Shown here piece by piece: positions 1 through 5,702 of a stretch of 6,860 nucleotides of DNA. How positions within the stretch are numbered: the stretch's first letter is position 1; every line of letters begins with the position of its first letter. The notes under the pieces were generated by a model. That model worked only from the letters and a program-made list of their open reading frames with translations, ran no database searches and had not been told where the DNA came from. Source of the DNA: Ktedonobacterales bacterium (GTDB lineage Bacteria > Chloroflexota > Ktedonobacteria > Ktedonobacterales > JADMIN01); the NCBI GenBank assembly GCA_025450405.1, contig JANWHL010000310.1:1-6860 (forward strand). The letters are read 5' to 3'. A program made the position numbers and the translations under genes.

Positions 1-16
1 GAGTGTCGCCGTGGGA

Positions 17-448
17 CTAGGCCGAGGTGACCACCACGGTGCCAACCATACGGGGATGCACAGTGCAGTAATACTCGAAGGTCCCCGGCAACCTGAAGGT
101 ATACTGATACGTCTGCCCGTGGGGGAGCAGGCCGCTATCGGCCATGCCATTGCGGAACGTCACCGTGTGCTGGACGTCGTCGTGGTTGGTCCAGGTGACG
201 GTCGTTCCAGCGGCGCACTGGAGGTGCTCCGGGTGGAAGCCGAACTGGCGGATCGCTACGTGGCTGCCCCACAACGGCGCCGTCCGCTCGAGAGCGGGGC
301 TTGGCTGCCGTCCACTCACCCCACGACCCGGCAAGGAGGAAGCGGCCTGGCGCTGGCGACGCCAGACTACCAGTGTACCTGCCCCACCCACGACAAGCAG
401 GCCCAGGACGACCACACCGACGAGTATTCCCACGGTCGCGCTGTCCAT
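17..448 (-). CDS. Membrane-anchored cupredoxin (plastocyanin/azurin-like blue copper protein)
   Basis: The 143-residue product has one hydrophobic helix (about residues 6-28), a polar linker (about 30-60) and a C-terminal cupredoxin domain (about 62-143). The type 1 copper ligands are all visible: His94 in VQHTVTF, then Cys128, His131 and Met134 in YYCTVHPRM. This Cys-x2-His-x2-Met spacing is typical of short plastocyanin-like domains, which carry single electrons outside the cytoplasm; the redox partner here is unknown. The ORF could open 21 codons further upstream at 511. I chose 448 because an AAGGAG site lies 7 bases upstream and because this start puts the helix at the N-terminus. The basic cluster WRRQRQ directly after the helix is odd, since by the positive-inside rule it would favour a cytoplasmic C-terminus. 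The gene is divergent from the next gene. Family assignment is firm; physiological role is not known. Confidence 0.9.
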   Translation of the reverse strand: MDSATVGILVGVVVLGLLVVGGAGTLVVWRRQRQAASSLPGRGVSGRQPSPALERTAPLWGSHVAIRQFGFHPEHLQCAAGTTVTWTNHDDVQHTVTFRNGMADSGLLPHGQTYQYTFRLPGTFEYYCTVHPRMVGTVVVTSA

Positions 449-455
449 CTCTGTG

Positions 456-461
456 CTCCTT
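456..461 (-). promoter_or_regulatory. Ribosome binding site fixing the cupredoxin start
   Basis: On the minus strand this reads AAGGAG, 7 bases before the ATG at 448. It is the main reason to prefer the shorter 143-residue product over the 164-residue reading frame that opens at 511. Confidence 0.7.
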
Positions 462-820
462 GCCGGGCATCGCCGTTCCGACGCAGACTCGTTCCCACGC
501 GCTGGCCGCACGCGGCACGCGAACGATCACGCTTGCGCAGTAGCATCGCTCATGCCGAATCCCGCTGGCGCCCGCAGCGTGGGCCCGTGCCTGCTCCGTC
601 TGCTCCTTAACGTCTCAGGTAACGCTGGAGTGGCTCAGGTGCCGCGGCGAGTGAGCGGAGGTGCGGGCTGTCCTGCGGTGAATAGGCATCGGAATTGCTG
701 AGCAGGAGGGCGCACCCGGTGCAGTGGCCGGGGCTGGAGAGCCGCTCGGGCCAAGGGGCTCCGACGGTCGTGGGAGTGTGCTCAGGGTGGGAACCGCCTC
801 ACACGAGCACGCGCGATGAT
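462..820. other. Divergent intergenic region, no gene recognised
   Basis: This gap separates the minus-strand cupredoxin from the plus-strand GlsB-like gene, so promoters for both should lie here. I see no good -35/-10 pair. The stretch is GC-rich throughout, unlike the AT-rich promoter islands near 3010-3060 and 6390-6520. Open frames that cross it lack ribosome binding sites and recognisable protein features. Confidence 0.4.
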
Positions 821-835
821 TGAGAGGAGAGGCTC

Positions 836-1114
836 ATGGATCTCACCGCTATCCTGGTGTGGATCGTCGTTGGTGGCGTGGCTGGCCTGCTCGCGAGTCT
901 GCTCGTGCGGGGCACCGGCCTGGGGCTCGTAGGGGATATCGTGGTCGGCATCGTGGGCGCCTTCCTCGGTGGGTTCATCTACAGCCTATTTGGCCATGCG
1001 GGCGTTACCGGCTTCAACCTGTACAGCCTGGTCGTAGCGTTCATCGGCGCGGTGGTCCTGCTGCTCATCGGGCGTCTGCTGTTCGGCAGCCGGCGTAGGA
1101 CTAGCCAGCAGTAG
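836..1114 (+). CDS. GlsB/YeaQ/YmgE family small membrane protein, first copy
   Basis: The 92-residue product has three hydrophobic segments (about 5-24, 31-53 and 62-84) and a basic tail (SRRRTSQQ). Segment one holds the glycine-rich GGVAGLLAS pattern. The second follows a short GTGLGLVGDIVVGIVGAFLGG stretch, of which GDIVVGIVGA is the family hallmark. Proteins of this family, also called transglycosylase-associated, are inner-membrane proteins of about 80-100 residues often tied to general stress or acid response; their molecular function is not established. AGGAG at 825-829 lies 6 bases before the ATG. The gene stands alone, with a hairpin about 185 bases downstream. A paralogue with the same layout lies at 3946. 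Family assignment is strong. Confidence 0.9.
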   Translation: MDLTAILVWIVVGGVAGLLASLLVRGTGLGLVGDIVVGIVGAFLGGFIYSLFGHAGVTGFNLYSLVVAFIGAVVLLLIGRLLFGSRRRTSQQ

Positions 1115-1298
1115 CCCGGCAGGGTCCGGCGCAACCCGCATGGAGCAGGCAAGAGCTCTGCGGAGCGGATTTACTCTCGCGTGGACAGCCCTCATCCAGG
1201 CCCGCGCCCCATCAGTGCACTCGTAGGTCCGCTCGCCATGGCCTTGCATCTTTGCCGGACATTACCGCTTGCCGGATCCCTCCCGGGCAATCTACGCA

Positions 1299-1333
1299 TC
1301 CACCGGGCGCGCAAGCCCCGGGCGCCCGGTGGA
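1299..1333. terminator. Hairpin with 12-bp perfect stem, possible terminator
   Basis: TCCACCGGGCGC (1299-1310) pairs perfectly with GCGCCCGGTGGA (1322-1333) across an 11-base loop. It lies 185 bases after the first GlsB-like gene. No T-tract follows, so a classical rho-independent terminator is doubtful. Its right arm abuts the start of the coding-like remnant at about 1326. Confidence 0.45.
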
Positions 1334-1600
1334 GCTCCCTACCATTTTCGCCGCGGTGATCGCCGCACCCCTGGGCGTGGACAGCGCGGGCGGGGTCATT
1401 ACCTGGCAACTCAACATCATCCCGGGAGTGGGCGAGTTGCTTGGGATCGGCGAGCTCCGGGAGGATGCGTAGGTTGACTGGTCGTGGGGGTGGTTGCCAT
1501 CAGCCTGCTGAAGCTGGTTTCAGCGGGGATTGTCGGCAAGAACCGCAACCAGATCTTCCGCAAGTACATGCCAGGCGAAATGCCTTCGGCAGGAGGCTGA
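1326..1600 (+). pseudogene. Frame-broken remnant of an unidentified, partly membrane-associated protein
   Basis: Two adjoining reading segments look coding but sit in different frames. The first (about 1326-1472) reads PVELPTIFAAVIAAPLGV, then a stretch ending GVGELLGIGELREDA and a TAG. The second (1478-1600) reads LVVGVVAISLLKLVSAGIVG, then KNRNQIFRKYMPGEMPSAGG and a TGA. Codons in both segments end mostly in G or C, as in the intact neighbours. One stop plus a one-base shift near 1470-1478 would join them into one protein with a hydrophobic stretch and a basic tail. No ATG start with a ribosome binding site is visible; the first frame opens only at a TTG (1269). The second segment ends 28 bases before the DUF4126 start, so the two may once have formed an operon. 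I do not recognise the family. It could instead be two unrelated short ORFs. Confidence 0.35.
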
Positions 1601-1617
1601 CCGCGACCATGCACGTG

Positions 1618-1623
1618 AGGAGG
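1618..1623 (+). promoter_or_regulatory. Ribosome binding site fixing the DUF4126 start
   Basis: AGGAGG lies 5 bases before the ATG at 1629. The frame is open further upstream to 1530, but the extra 33 codons encode a polar, arginine-rich stretch unlike this family, so 1629 is the better start. Confidence 0.7.
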
Positions 1624-1628
1624 CAGAC

Positions 1629-2258
1629 ATGGATCTCAGCAGCGAGGCGCTCGCGGTACTGTTGACCGCTCTGGGTCTGAGCACCGCCTCGGGCCTGCGG
1701 GCGTATTTCCCTTTGCTGGCCGTGGCGATCGGCAGCAACGTGCCTACCGCCAATGGCCAACACCTCATCACGCTCTCCAGGCCGTTCCAGGCGTTGGGGA
1801 CGTGGTGGTTTGTAGCTCTGCTGACGGTGCTGGTGCTCGGCGAGTTCGTCGTGGATAAGATACCTGGCCTCGTCCACGTGAGCGACGCTTTCCACACCTT
1901 CGTTCGGCCCCTTTCGGGCGCCATCATCATGGCGGGCACCGCCAATCCGCTCAGCGAGCGCAACATCTGGGCGGCGGCGGCCGTCGGCGCCGTGCTGGCG
2001 CTCACCGTGCATACCGCCAAGGCGGCGAGTCGCCCGGCCGTCACGGTGACCACGGCTGGCATTGGCAATCCGGTGGTGAGCCTCATCGAGGACGGCATCA
2101 CCGCTGTCATCTCCGTATTGGCCGTGCTGGCGCCCTTCGTCGCCGCCGCAGTGATCCTGGTGCTGGCCGTCGTGATTGGATGGCTCATTTACAAGGGCGC
2201 CAAGCAGCTGCGCCGCTGGAAGCCGAGGGATTGGCTCACCGGTGGACCGCCGCCGTGA
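1629..2258 (+). CDS. DUF4126 domain integral membrane protein
   Basis: The 209-residue product matches the DUF4126 pattern. Near the N-terminus is GLSTASGLRAYFPLL (about 16-30). The central block is VVDKIPGLVHVSDAFHTFVR (about 74-93) followed by PLSGAIIMAG. A later stretch is LTVHTAKAASRPAV (about 125-138), then NPVVSLIEDGITAV (147-160). Hydrophobic segments are near 6-34, 57-74, 112-128 and 155-187, giving a multi-pass membrane protein with a basic, tryptophan-containing C-terminal tail (KQLRRWKPRDWLTGG). No catalytic function is established for this family. The product is close to the usual length of about 200 residues, so it looks complete. It is not clearly in an operon: a broken remnant lies just upstream and a hairpin 205 bases downstream separates it from the convergent gene. 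Confidence 0.88.
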   Translation: MDLSSEALAVLLTALGLSTASGLRAYFPLLAVAIGSNVPTANGQHLITLSRPFQALGTWWFVALLTVLVLGEFVVDKIPGLVHVSDAFHTFVRPLSGAIIMAGTANPLSERNIWAAAAVGAVLALTVHTAKAASRPAVTVTTAGIGNPVVSLIEDGITAVISVLAVLAPFVAAAVILVLAVVIGWLIYKGAKQLRRWKPRDWLTGGPPP

Positions 2259-2463
2259 CGGGAGCCCCGCCCGCTGGCGCGCGCATTGACCACCGACGTG
2301 TGTCATTCTATTCCGATCGGCGCGGACGCGCTTGCGTGGGCGACGGCCGACCCAGCGCGCAAGCTCGCGGTGGCGGAGGTGCCGCGTAACTAGCTACCAG
2401 TCATGGCGCAGCGCGGGGAGTGCTCGCGGGAGTCGGAATAGGCGTCTGCTGCGGGCACTGTGT

Positions 2464-2491
2464 GAGCCCACCGGCAGATGCCGGTGGGCTC
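2464..2491. terminator. Bidirectional terminator-type hairpin
   Basis: GAGCCCACCGGC (2464-2475) pairs perfectly with GCCGGTGGGCTC (2480-2491) across the 4-base loop AGAT. It sits between the convergent DUF4126 (+) and ABM-like (-) genes, where one hairpin can serve both strands. No T-run follows on either strand, so it may act with Rho or as an end-stabilising structure. Confidence 0.7.
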
Positions 2492-2536
2492 GTGGGTACG
2501 TAGCGCCGTGCGGGTCGGGGGAGGCGCTCGTGGTGG

Positions 2537-2929
2537 CTAGTTCTTGCTGGCCTGCTCTGTCAAAGGACGCTGCATGGCGTCAAGCGGCGGGGTGGGGCCA
2601 GTGGTCGAGTAGGAGATCAGGTCGGCCGAGGAACTGAAGAAGCCGAGCTCGCCTACATGATTCTGCATGGATTCGACCAGGTCGCGGGCATGTTCCTTCA
2701 CCCAGGTCTCACCGACCTGGCTAGCCTTCTCAGCCTGCTCACGGTGCTGCCAGATGCTCGAGGAGATCAGCGATTTGTCACTGGTCTTGGCGACCGAATA
2801 GGCGACAAAGCCGGGCTGGGCGCGGTAGAGTGGCAACAGCCCCGTCTCGGCGCGACGGACTGACTCATCCGCGGTTCCTGGCTTCAACGACACGATGGCG
2901 ATGCGGGTGTACTGAGTTCCCTTATACAT
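2537..2929 (-). CDS. Antibiotic biosynthesis monooxygenase (ABM)-like dimeric alpha/beta-barrel protein
   Basis: The 130-residue product begins with a beta strand, YTRIAIVSLKPGTADES (7-23). A helix follows, then the family-typical LLPLYRAQPGFVAYSVAKTS (31-50), a strand SLISSSIWQHREQAEKA (53-69) and a helix to about residue 92. This strand-helix-strand layout with a QPGFVAY turn and a late bulky W is characteristic of the ABM/quinol monooxygenase-like ferredoxin fold. Members range from cofactor-free monooxygenases to haem-degrading enzymes and proteins of unknown function. I see no residue set that fixes a substrate. The tail (105-130) is low in structure and lies outside the core fold. The ATG at 2929 has no clear Shine-Dalgarno, and no better in-frame start was found. 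A sigma70-like promoter lies about 80-110 bases upstream. Confidence 0.75.
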   Translation of the reverse strand: MYKGTQYTRIAIVSLKPGTADESVRRAETGLLPLYRAQPGFVAYSVAKTSDKSLISSSIWQHREQAEKASQVGETWVKEHARDLVESMQNHVGELGFFSSSADLISYSTTGPTPPLDAMQRPLTEQASKN

Positions 2930-3011
2930 GGTGGTCTCGATTCTTGCTGGGGCATGTGCCGTTGCGGGCTCGCCTCAATGGGTCTCCTGAATCGGCCACC
3001 GGTCTACACAA

Positions 3012-3040
3012 ATAGTAGCACATACCATATCTCACGTCAA
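3012..3040 (-). promoter_or_regulatory. Sigma70-like promoter of the ABM-like gene
   Basis: On the minus strand, TTGACG (3035-3040) and TACTAT (3012-3017) are separated by exactly 17 bases. The predicted start of transcription is near 3005, giving a leader of about 75 bases before the ATG at 2929. The promoter lies in an AT-rich island inside otherwise GC-rich DNA. Confidence 0.65.
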
Positions 3041-3049
3041 GTAAACGAA

Positions 3050-3062
3050 CTATATGATATAG
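3050..3062. promoter_or_regulatory. Palindrome just upstream of the ABM-gene promoter, possible operator
   Basis: CTATATGATATAG is a perfect palindrome of 6-base arms around one central base. On the minus strand it sits 9 bases upstream of the -35 hexamer, where an activator or other regulator could bind. Palindromes of only A/T plus one terminal G-C pair arise easily by chance in AT-rich DNA, so the call is tentative. Confidence 0.3.
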
Positions 3063-3930
3063 ATTATTGCTTCACGCAGCTAGATTATTTATGTACAAGC
3101 GCGTGGATTGGCCGTTGCGGACGCGCCGGCGATCTTTGGCAACGGCGGTGGCGAGCGGTTGCGCGCCGTCGGGGCGAGACCCGTCCACTCAGATCGGCCC
3201 AGTCATCGCGATCACCTTGAGATTATCTTCATCGCCACCTTCACTCAAGGGTGCTTTGCGCAATGAGAGAGGACGGCGCGCGCCACGGTGCACTATAGCG
3301 CGCGCCTCCTGCTCGAGCTCGACGGCCGACCACGCGGCCACGGGCCGTGGCGCCGCGAACGGTTCAGATGCGTGACGGCCTGAGCTGGCCGCTGGGGCAT
3401 CTCGCGGTGCGCGCCGTACGCGAACTCAAATCCCCCCCCCAGCGCTCGCCGACGACCGGAAGGTTGGGGCGCTGAGCAGTTGGGCACCTGGCGCTGGCAT
3501 CAGGCACGGCATCACGCAATGCGCCCCTGCCAGCGAGACTGGCCAGCGGCGGGACATTTGGTGGCGCCCCCTAGCGGATGCGGTAGACGACCAACGAGGG
3601 AGGGTGCTGCCTGGGAATCGCTGAGTTGGCATACGGGATGCTGAGACCTGGGTGGCATGGTCACATATCACCGCCAGTCTGGCGTTGAACCGCGATCCGC
3701 TGGCGCTGCTTCTGTGGCCTCACGCCATAGTGGACTGATTGTTCATCTTGTTCCCCCGCGCCGCGGGAGCACCGCCGCCTCCAGAGCGCGCGAGCGTGCC
3801 GGGGCACGCGTGGGCGGCGTGGAGCGGCCGGCGGATCTCCCACGAGCACCGGCCCCGATGGTTCCGGGGAACTTGTCCCTGACGTGCGGGGCGTTGAGAC
3901 CCCTGACTGGCAGCGACCGGCTGTCGTTGG
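3063..3930. other. Long stretch with no convincing gene
   Basis: About 870 bases separate the ABM-gene promoter from the second GlsB-like gene. Open frames exist on both strands, but they lack ribosome binding sites, recognisable domains or a consistent codon bias. The best short coding-like segment is on the plus strand at about 3267-3377, containing VHYSARLLLELDGRP. It is too short to identify and may be debris. The region also holds a hairpin (3333-3357) and a run of nine C (3432-3440). The promoter of the second GlsB-like gene should lie near the right end, but no clear -35/-10 pair is visible. Confidence 0.4.
3333..3357. repeat. Inverted repeat in the gene-free stretch
   Basis: CGCGG-CCACG (3333-3342) pairs with CGTGG (3346-3350) and CCGCG (3353-3357), with loop GGC and a two-base bulge at 3351-3352. 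The stem is 10 bp. No T-run follows and no gene ends nearby, so its role is unclear. Confidence 0.35.
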
Positions 3931-3945
3931 GGGACGGAGGAAAGT

Positions 3946-4245
3946 ATGACACTCGCATCCATCTCCATCACGTTGAACGATGTGGCGCTGTGGATTCTCG
4001 CGGGCGCTGTCGTCGGCGTGATCACGGGTCAACTCATGCGCAGCAAGGGCTTTGGCGTCTTGGGCGATCTCTTGTTTGGTGCCGCTGGCGCGGCCGTCGC
4101 CAACTTCGCCGCGGGCTTCGTGATCGACATGGGACGCTATGGCTTCGCCGGCGAAATCGTCGTAGCCATCATTGGCGCGGTGCTGTTCGTCGTGATCGCC
4201 CGGCTGGTGACGAGCCGGCGTCGAACCGACGTGGTTCAGTCGTAA
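3946..4245 (+). CDS. GlsB/YeaQ/YmgE family small membrane protein, second copy
   Basis: The 99-residue product has three hydrophobic segments (about 13-31, 36-60 and 67-89) and a basic tail (SRRRTDVVQS), the same plan as the protein at 836. The first helix carries AGAVVGVITGQLM. The second follows a short GFGVLGDLLFGAAGAAVANF stretch, where GD followed by small residues is the family signature. The third ends FVVIARLVTSRRRT. GGAGG at 3936-3940 lies 5 bases before the ATG. The N-terminus (MTLASISITLND) is about 9 residues longer than in the first copy. Sequence identity between the copies is only moderate, so this is not a recent duplication. A strong hairpin follows 35 bases after the stop. 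The molecular function of the family is not established; association with general stress response is known for some members. Confidence 0.88.
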   Translation: MTLASISITLNDVALWILAGAVVGVITGQLMRSKGFGVLGDLLFGAAGAAVANFAAGFVIDMGRYGFAGEIVVAIIGAVLFVVIARLVTSRRRTDVVQS

Positions 4246-4280
4246 GGGACGGCTCCGAAGGCGGGAACGACCCGCGCGTA

Positions 4281-4326
4281 ACTCGCCGCGCGACGGCGGC
4301 TACCTGGCGGCCGTCGCGCGGCGAGT
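4281..4326. terminator. Very strong hairpin, 17-bp perfect stem
   Basis: ACTCGCCGCGCGACGGC (4281-4297) pairs base for base with 4310-4326 across a 12-base loop. It lies 35 bases after the second GlsB-like gene and at the convergent end of the CheB-CheR remnant, so it could end transcripts from both sides. There is no T-tract. Its right arm is also, on the minus strand, the last readable CheR codons (YSPRDG), so the left arm is an inverted copy of gene sequence. Confidence 0.65.
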
Positions 4327-4452
4327 ACGCAAACAGCTGCGGCACCCCGGCTGCGGGTCGGGCGTGAAATAGATCAGCGCGTTGCGGCACAGCACCAGGT
4401 CAATGCGCGGAAAAGCCCCCCGGTGCCCCCAGGTCATGCATGCCAAAGATGG

Positions 4453-4830
4453 TCAGGCCACGCAGCCGCGTATTGACGACATAGTCGCCGTCTTGCTTGG
4501 TGAACGAGCGGGCGATGAGCTCGTCGGGAGGCCGGCGAGCGCGGGCGCGCGAAAGTTGCCCCGTCGGGCGAACGCCACGGCGTCAGCATCCAGGTCGGTG
4601 GCAAAGATCTGCACGGCGAACTGTTCGAGCTCCGCGCCGAGCGCCTCCGCGGCCAGGATGGCCAGCGAATAGGCCTCGTCGCCGGTGGCGCACCCCGCCG
4701 ACCAAAGCCGCAGCTCGTTGGCCTGTGCGCGGGCGTGTGCGATGAGTTCGGGCAGCGCCCGCTCGCGCAGCAGCGCGAACATCTCAGTGTCCCGAAAGAA
4801 CTCAGTCACGTTGACTAATAAGCTGGCCAC
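4453..4830 (-). CDS. CheR methyltransferase catalytic segment, truncated
   Basis: The frame reopens at a GTG directly after the TAA at 4831-4833 and runs 125 codons. VNVTEFFRD (6-14) is the CheR motif that leads into the catalytic domain. LRLWSAGCATGDEAYSLAIL (40-59) is the S-adenosylmethionine-binding motif. FATDLDADAVAFARRGNF (76-93) is the second cofactor-contact region. After ALAGLP (about 97-102) the frame shifts and the last 20-odd residues are nonsense. The true continuation (DELIARSFTKQDGDYVV) lies one frame over. No ribosome binding site precedes the GTG. The piece lacks the CheR C-terminal half in frame and is unlikely to be active. Confidence 0.5.
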   Translation of the reverse strand: MASLLVNVTEFFRDTEMFALLRERALPELIAHARAQANELRLWSAGCATGDEAYSLAILAAEALGAELEQFAVQIFATDLDADAVAFARRGNFRAPALAGLPTSSSPARSPSKTATMSSIRGCVA

Positions 4831-5157
4831 TTACCGCTGATACTCATCTGCGTTCCCCGCCAGATGTCGCATGCAGTCGGTGAGCGTGGGCATCCTGGTG
4901 GCCGCCAGGCGCCGCTGCAGACGCCGCAAGATCGTGGGGCGATTGTAGTTGGTAAAGTCGTTTTCGCGGCGCGCGCGCACCTGCTCGAGCAATGCATTCA
5001 GGGAGTCGGCCTGATCGGGCTGGCTGGACAGCGAAACGCCGCTCAGCAGATCGGCCAGCAGCGGGACAATGCGCTCGAGGTCGGCCACAATATCCACGGT
5101 CGTAGGCGCTAGGGAGGCGGGCATCGCGGGAAATGCGGCCGTGCGCGGACTCTGCAT
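4831..5157 (-). CDS. Middle segment of the fusion: CheB end, linker and CheR N-terminal helical domain
   Basis: This 108-residue open segment begins at an ATG that overlaps the CheB stop by one base (TGATG). It continues the CheB end (MQSPRTAAFPAMPASLAP), where relatives read QDPxxAxxxxMPxSA. A helical linker follows (about 22-60). The segment then reads VRARRENDFTNYNRPTILRR (60-79) and LQRRLAATRMPTLTDCMRHL (80-99), which matches the CheR N-terminal helical domain with its DFxxYxxxTxxRRxxRR pattern. It stops at a TAA after DEYQR, and the CheR catalytic part continues in the same frame right after. The stop therefore splits one domain from the next. It is most likely a piece of the pseudogene, although the TGATG overlap would permit coupled translation. 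Confidence 0.45.
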   Translation of the reverse strand: MQSPRTAAFPAMPASLAPTTVDIVADLERIVPLLADLLSGVSLSSQPDQADSLNALLEQVRARRENDFTNYNRPTILRRLQRRLAATRMPTLTDCMRHLAGNADEYQR

Positions 5158-5609
5158 CACCAAGTGCCGCCGGCCGCCTTCACCTCGCGGGCGCCCACCG
5201 CCCCGTCCGTGCCCGTCAAAATCACCGCGATGAGTCGCTCGCCGTGCGGCTGTGCCGCTCTGCTCAGCAACAGATTGATCGATGGCTTGGGGTGCCGCGC
5301 GCCATCCGCGCGTAGGTGCACCAGGCGATCCGTGATCTCCACGTCGCGATCGGCGGGCACCACGTACACGACCTCCTGGGCTACCGGCTGGGGCGCGGCA
5401 TCGGCCACCGTGCGGACCGGCAGTGCGCTGCGCCGATCCAAAATCGCGCAAAGGTGGCTGGTCCGGGTCGGGTCGAGGTGCTGAGCCACCACAATCGGAG
5501 GGGGAAATCCGGCTGGCAGTGTTGCCACCAGGGTCGAGAGGGCCTCGATGCCGCCGACCGACGCTCCGACCACGACGAGATCATAGAGCATATGCTCATC
5601 CGCCATCAT
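5157..5609 (-). CDS. CheB-type methylesterase domain, surviving N-terminal segment of the fusion gene
   Basis: The 150-residue open segment starts at tandem ATGs (5609/5606) with GAGAGGGG a few bases upstream. The CheB catalytic triad is visible: Ser17 in VVGASVGGIEAL, His44 in VVAQHLDPTRTSHL and Asp135 in LTGTDGAVGA. YVVPADRDVEI (82-92) and PSINLLLSRAA (109-119) are further CheB signatures. There is no receiver domain, as expected for CheB/CheR fusions. Around Asp135 the sequence reads GTDGAVG, whereas many relatives have about two more residues (GTDTDGALG or GMGxDG type). The frame ends early at GGTW followed by TGA, just before the final CheB strand. It may be a translated but truncated domain, or only the first piece of a pseudogene; I favour the latter. 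Confidence 0.6.
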   Translation of the reverse strand: MMADEHMLYDLVVVGASVGGIEALSTLVATLPAGFPPPIVVAQHLDPTRTSHLCAILDRRSALPVRTVADAAPQPVAQEVVYVVPADRDVEITDRLVHLRADGARHPKPSINLLLSRAAQPHGERLIAVILTGTDGAVGAREVKAAGGTW

Positions 5610-5702
5610 GTGGCCCCTCTCAGCGGCCCAGGTGCGACACGCCAACCCCGCGGCGCATTGCCGCTAGGAGCAACCTACGCTCTCCGAATTGGCCGGGCCA
5701 TC

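Larger units (their letters stand above)
4310..5609 (-). pseudogene. Decayed and truncated CheB-CheR fusion gene
   Basis: Read with corrections, this stretch encodes a CheB methylesterase domain, a helical linker and a CheR methyltransferase domain. That is the order found in CheB/CheR fusion signalling proteins, which usually go on into PAS and kinase parts. CheB demethylates and CheR methylates chemoreceptor glutamates. Disruptions are: a one-base loss at the CheB end (about 5158-5165); an in-frame TAA (4831-4833) where a Leu is expected before VASLLVNVTEFFRD; a one-base loss near 4524-4527 (LP/DELIARSFTKQDGDYVV); one extra base in the C5 run at 4426-4430 (MHDLG/HRGAFPRIDLVLCRN); and another shift near 4343-4350. 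The readable end is LFAYSPRDG, exactly at the 17-bp hairpin, so everything downstream is missing. Several indels touch homopolymers, so sequencing error could explain some of them, but not the stop codon or the truncation. Confidence 0.8.

Noticed and set aside
11..701. Plus-strand ORFs opposite the cupredoxin
   Set aside because: The copper ligands, membrane helix and ribosome binding site all support the minus strand; the plus-strand frames have no such features.
1500..2306. Long minus-strand ORFs (268 and 222 codons) opposite DUF4126
   Set aside because: They are rich in H, R, Q and G or in T, S, A and R without domain structure. The plus strand encodes a clear membrane protein with a good ribosome binding site, so these are GC-driven shadows.
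3560..3580. GGCGCCCCCTAGCGG considered as a regulatory motif
   Set aside because: It resembles a eukaryotic insulator site only by chance; it has no known meaning in bacteria.
3657..4367. 236-codon plus-strand ORF overlapping the second GlsB-like gene
   Set aside because: Its composition is arginine-rich and low in complexity, it has no ribosome binding site, and it covers the well-supported GlsB-like gene in another frame.
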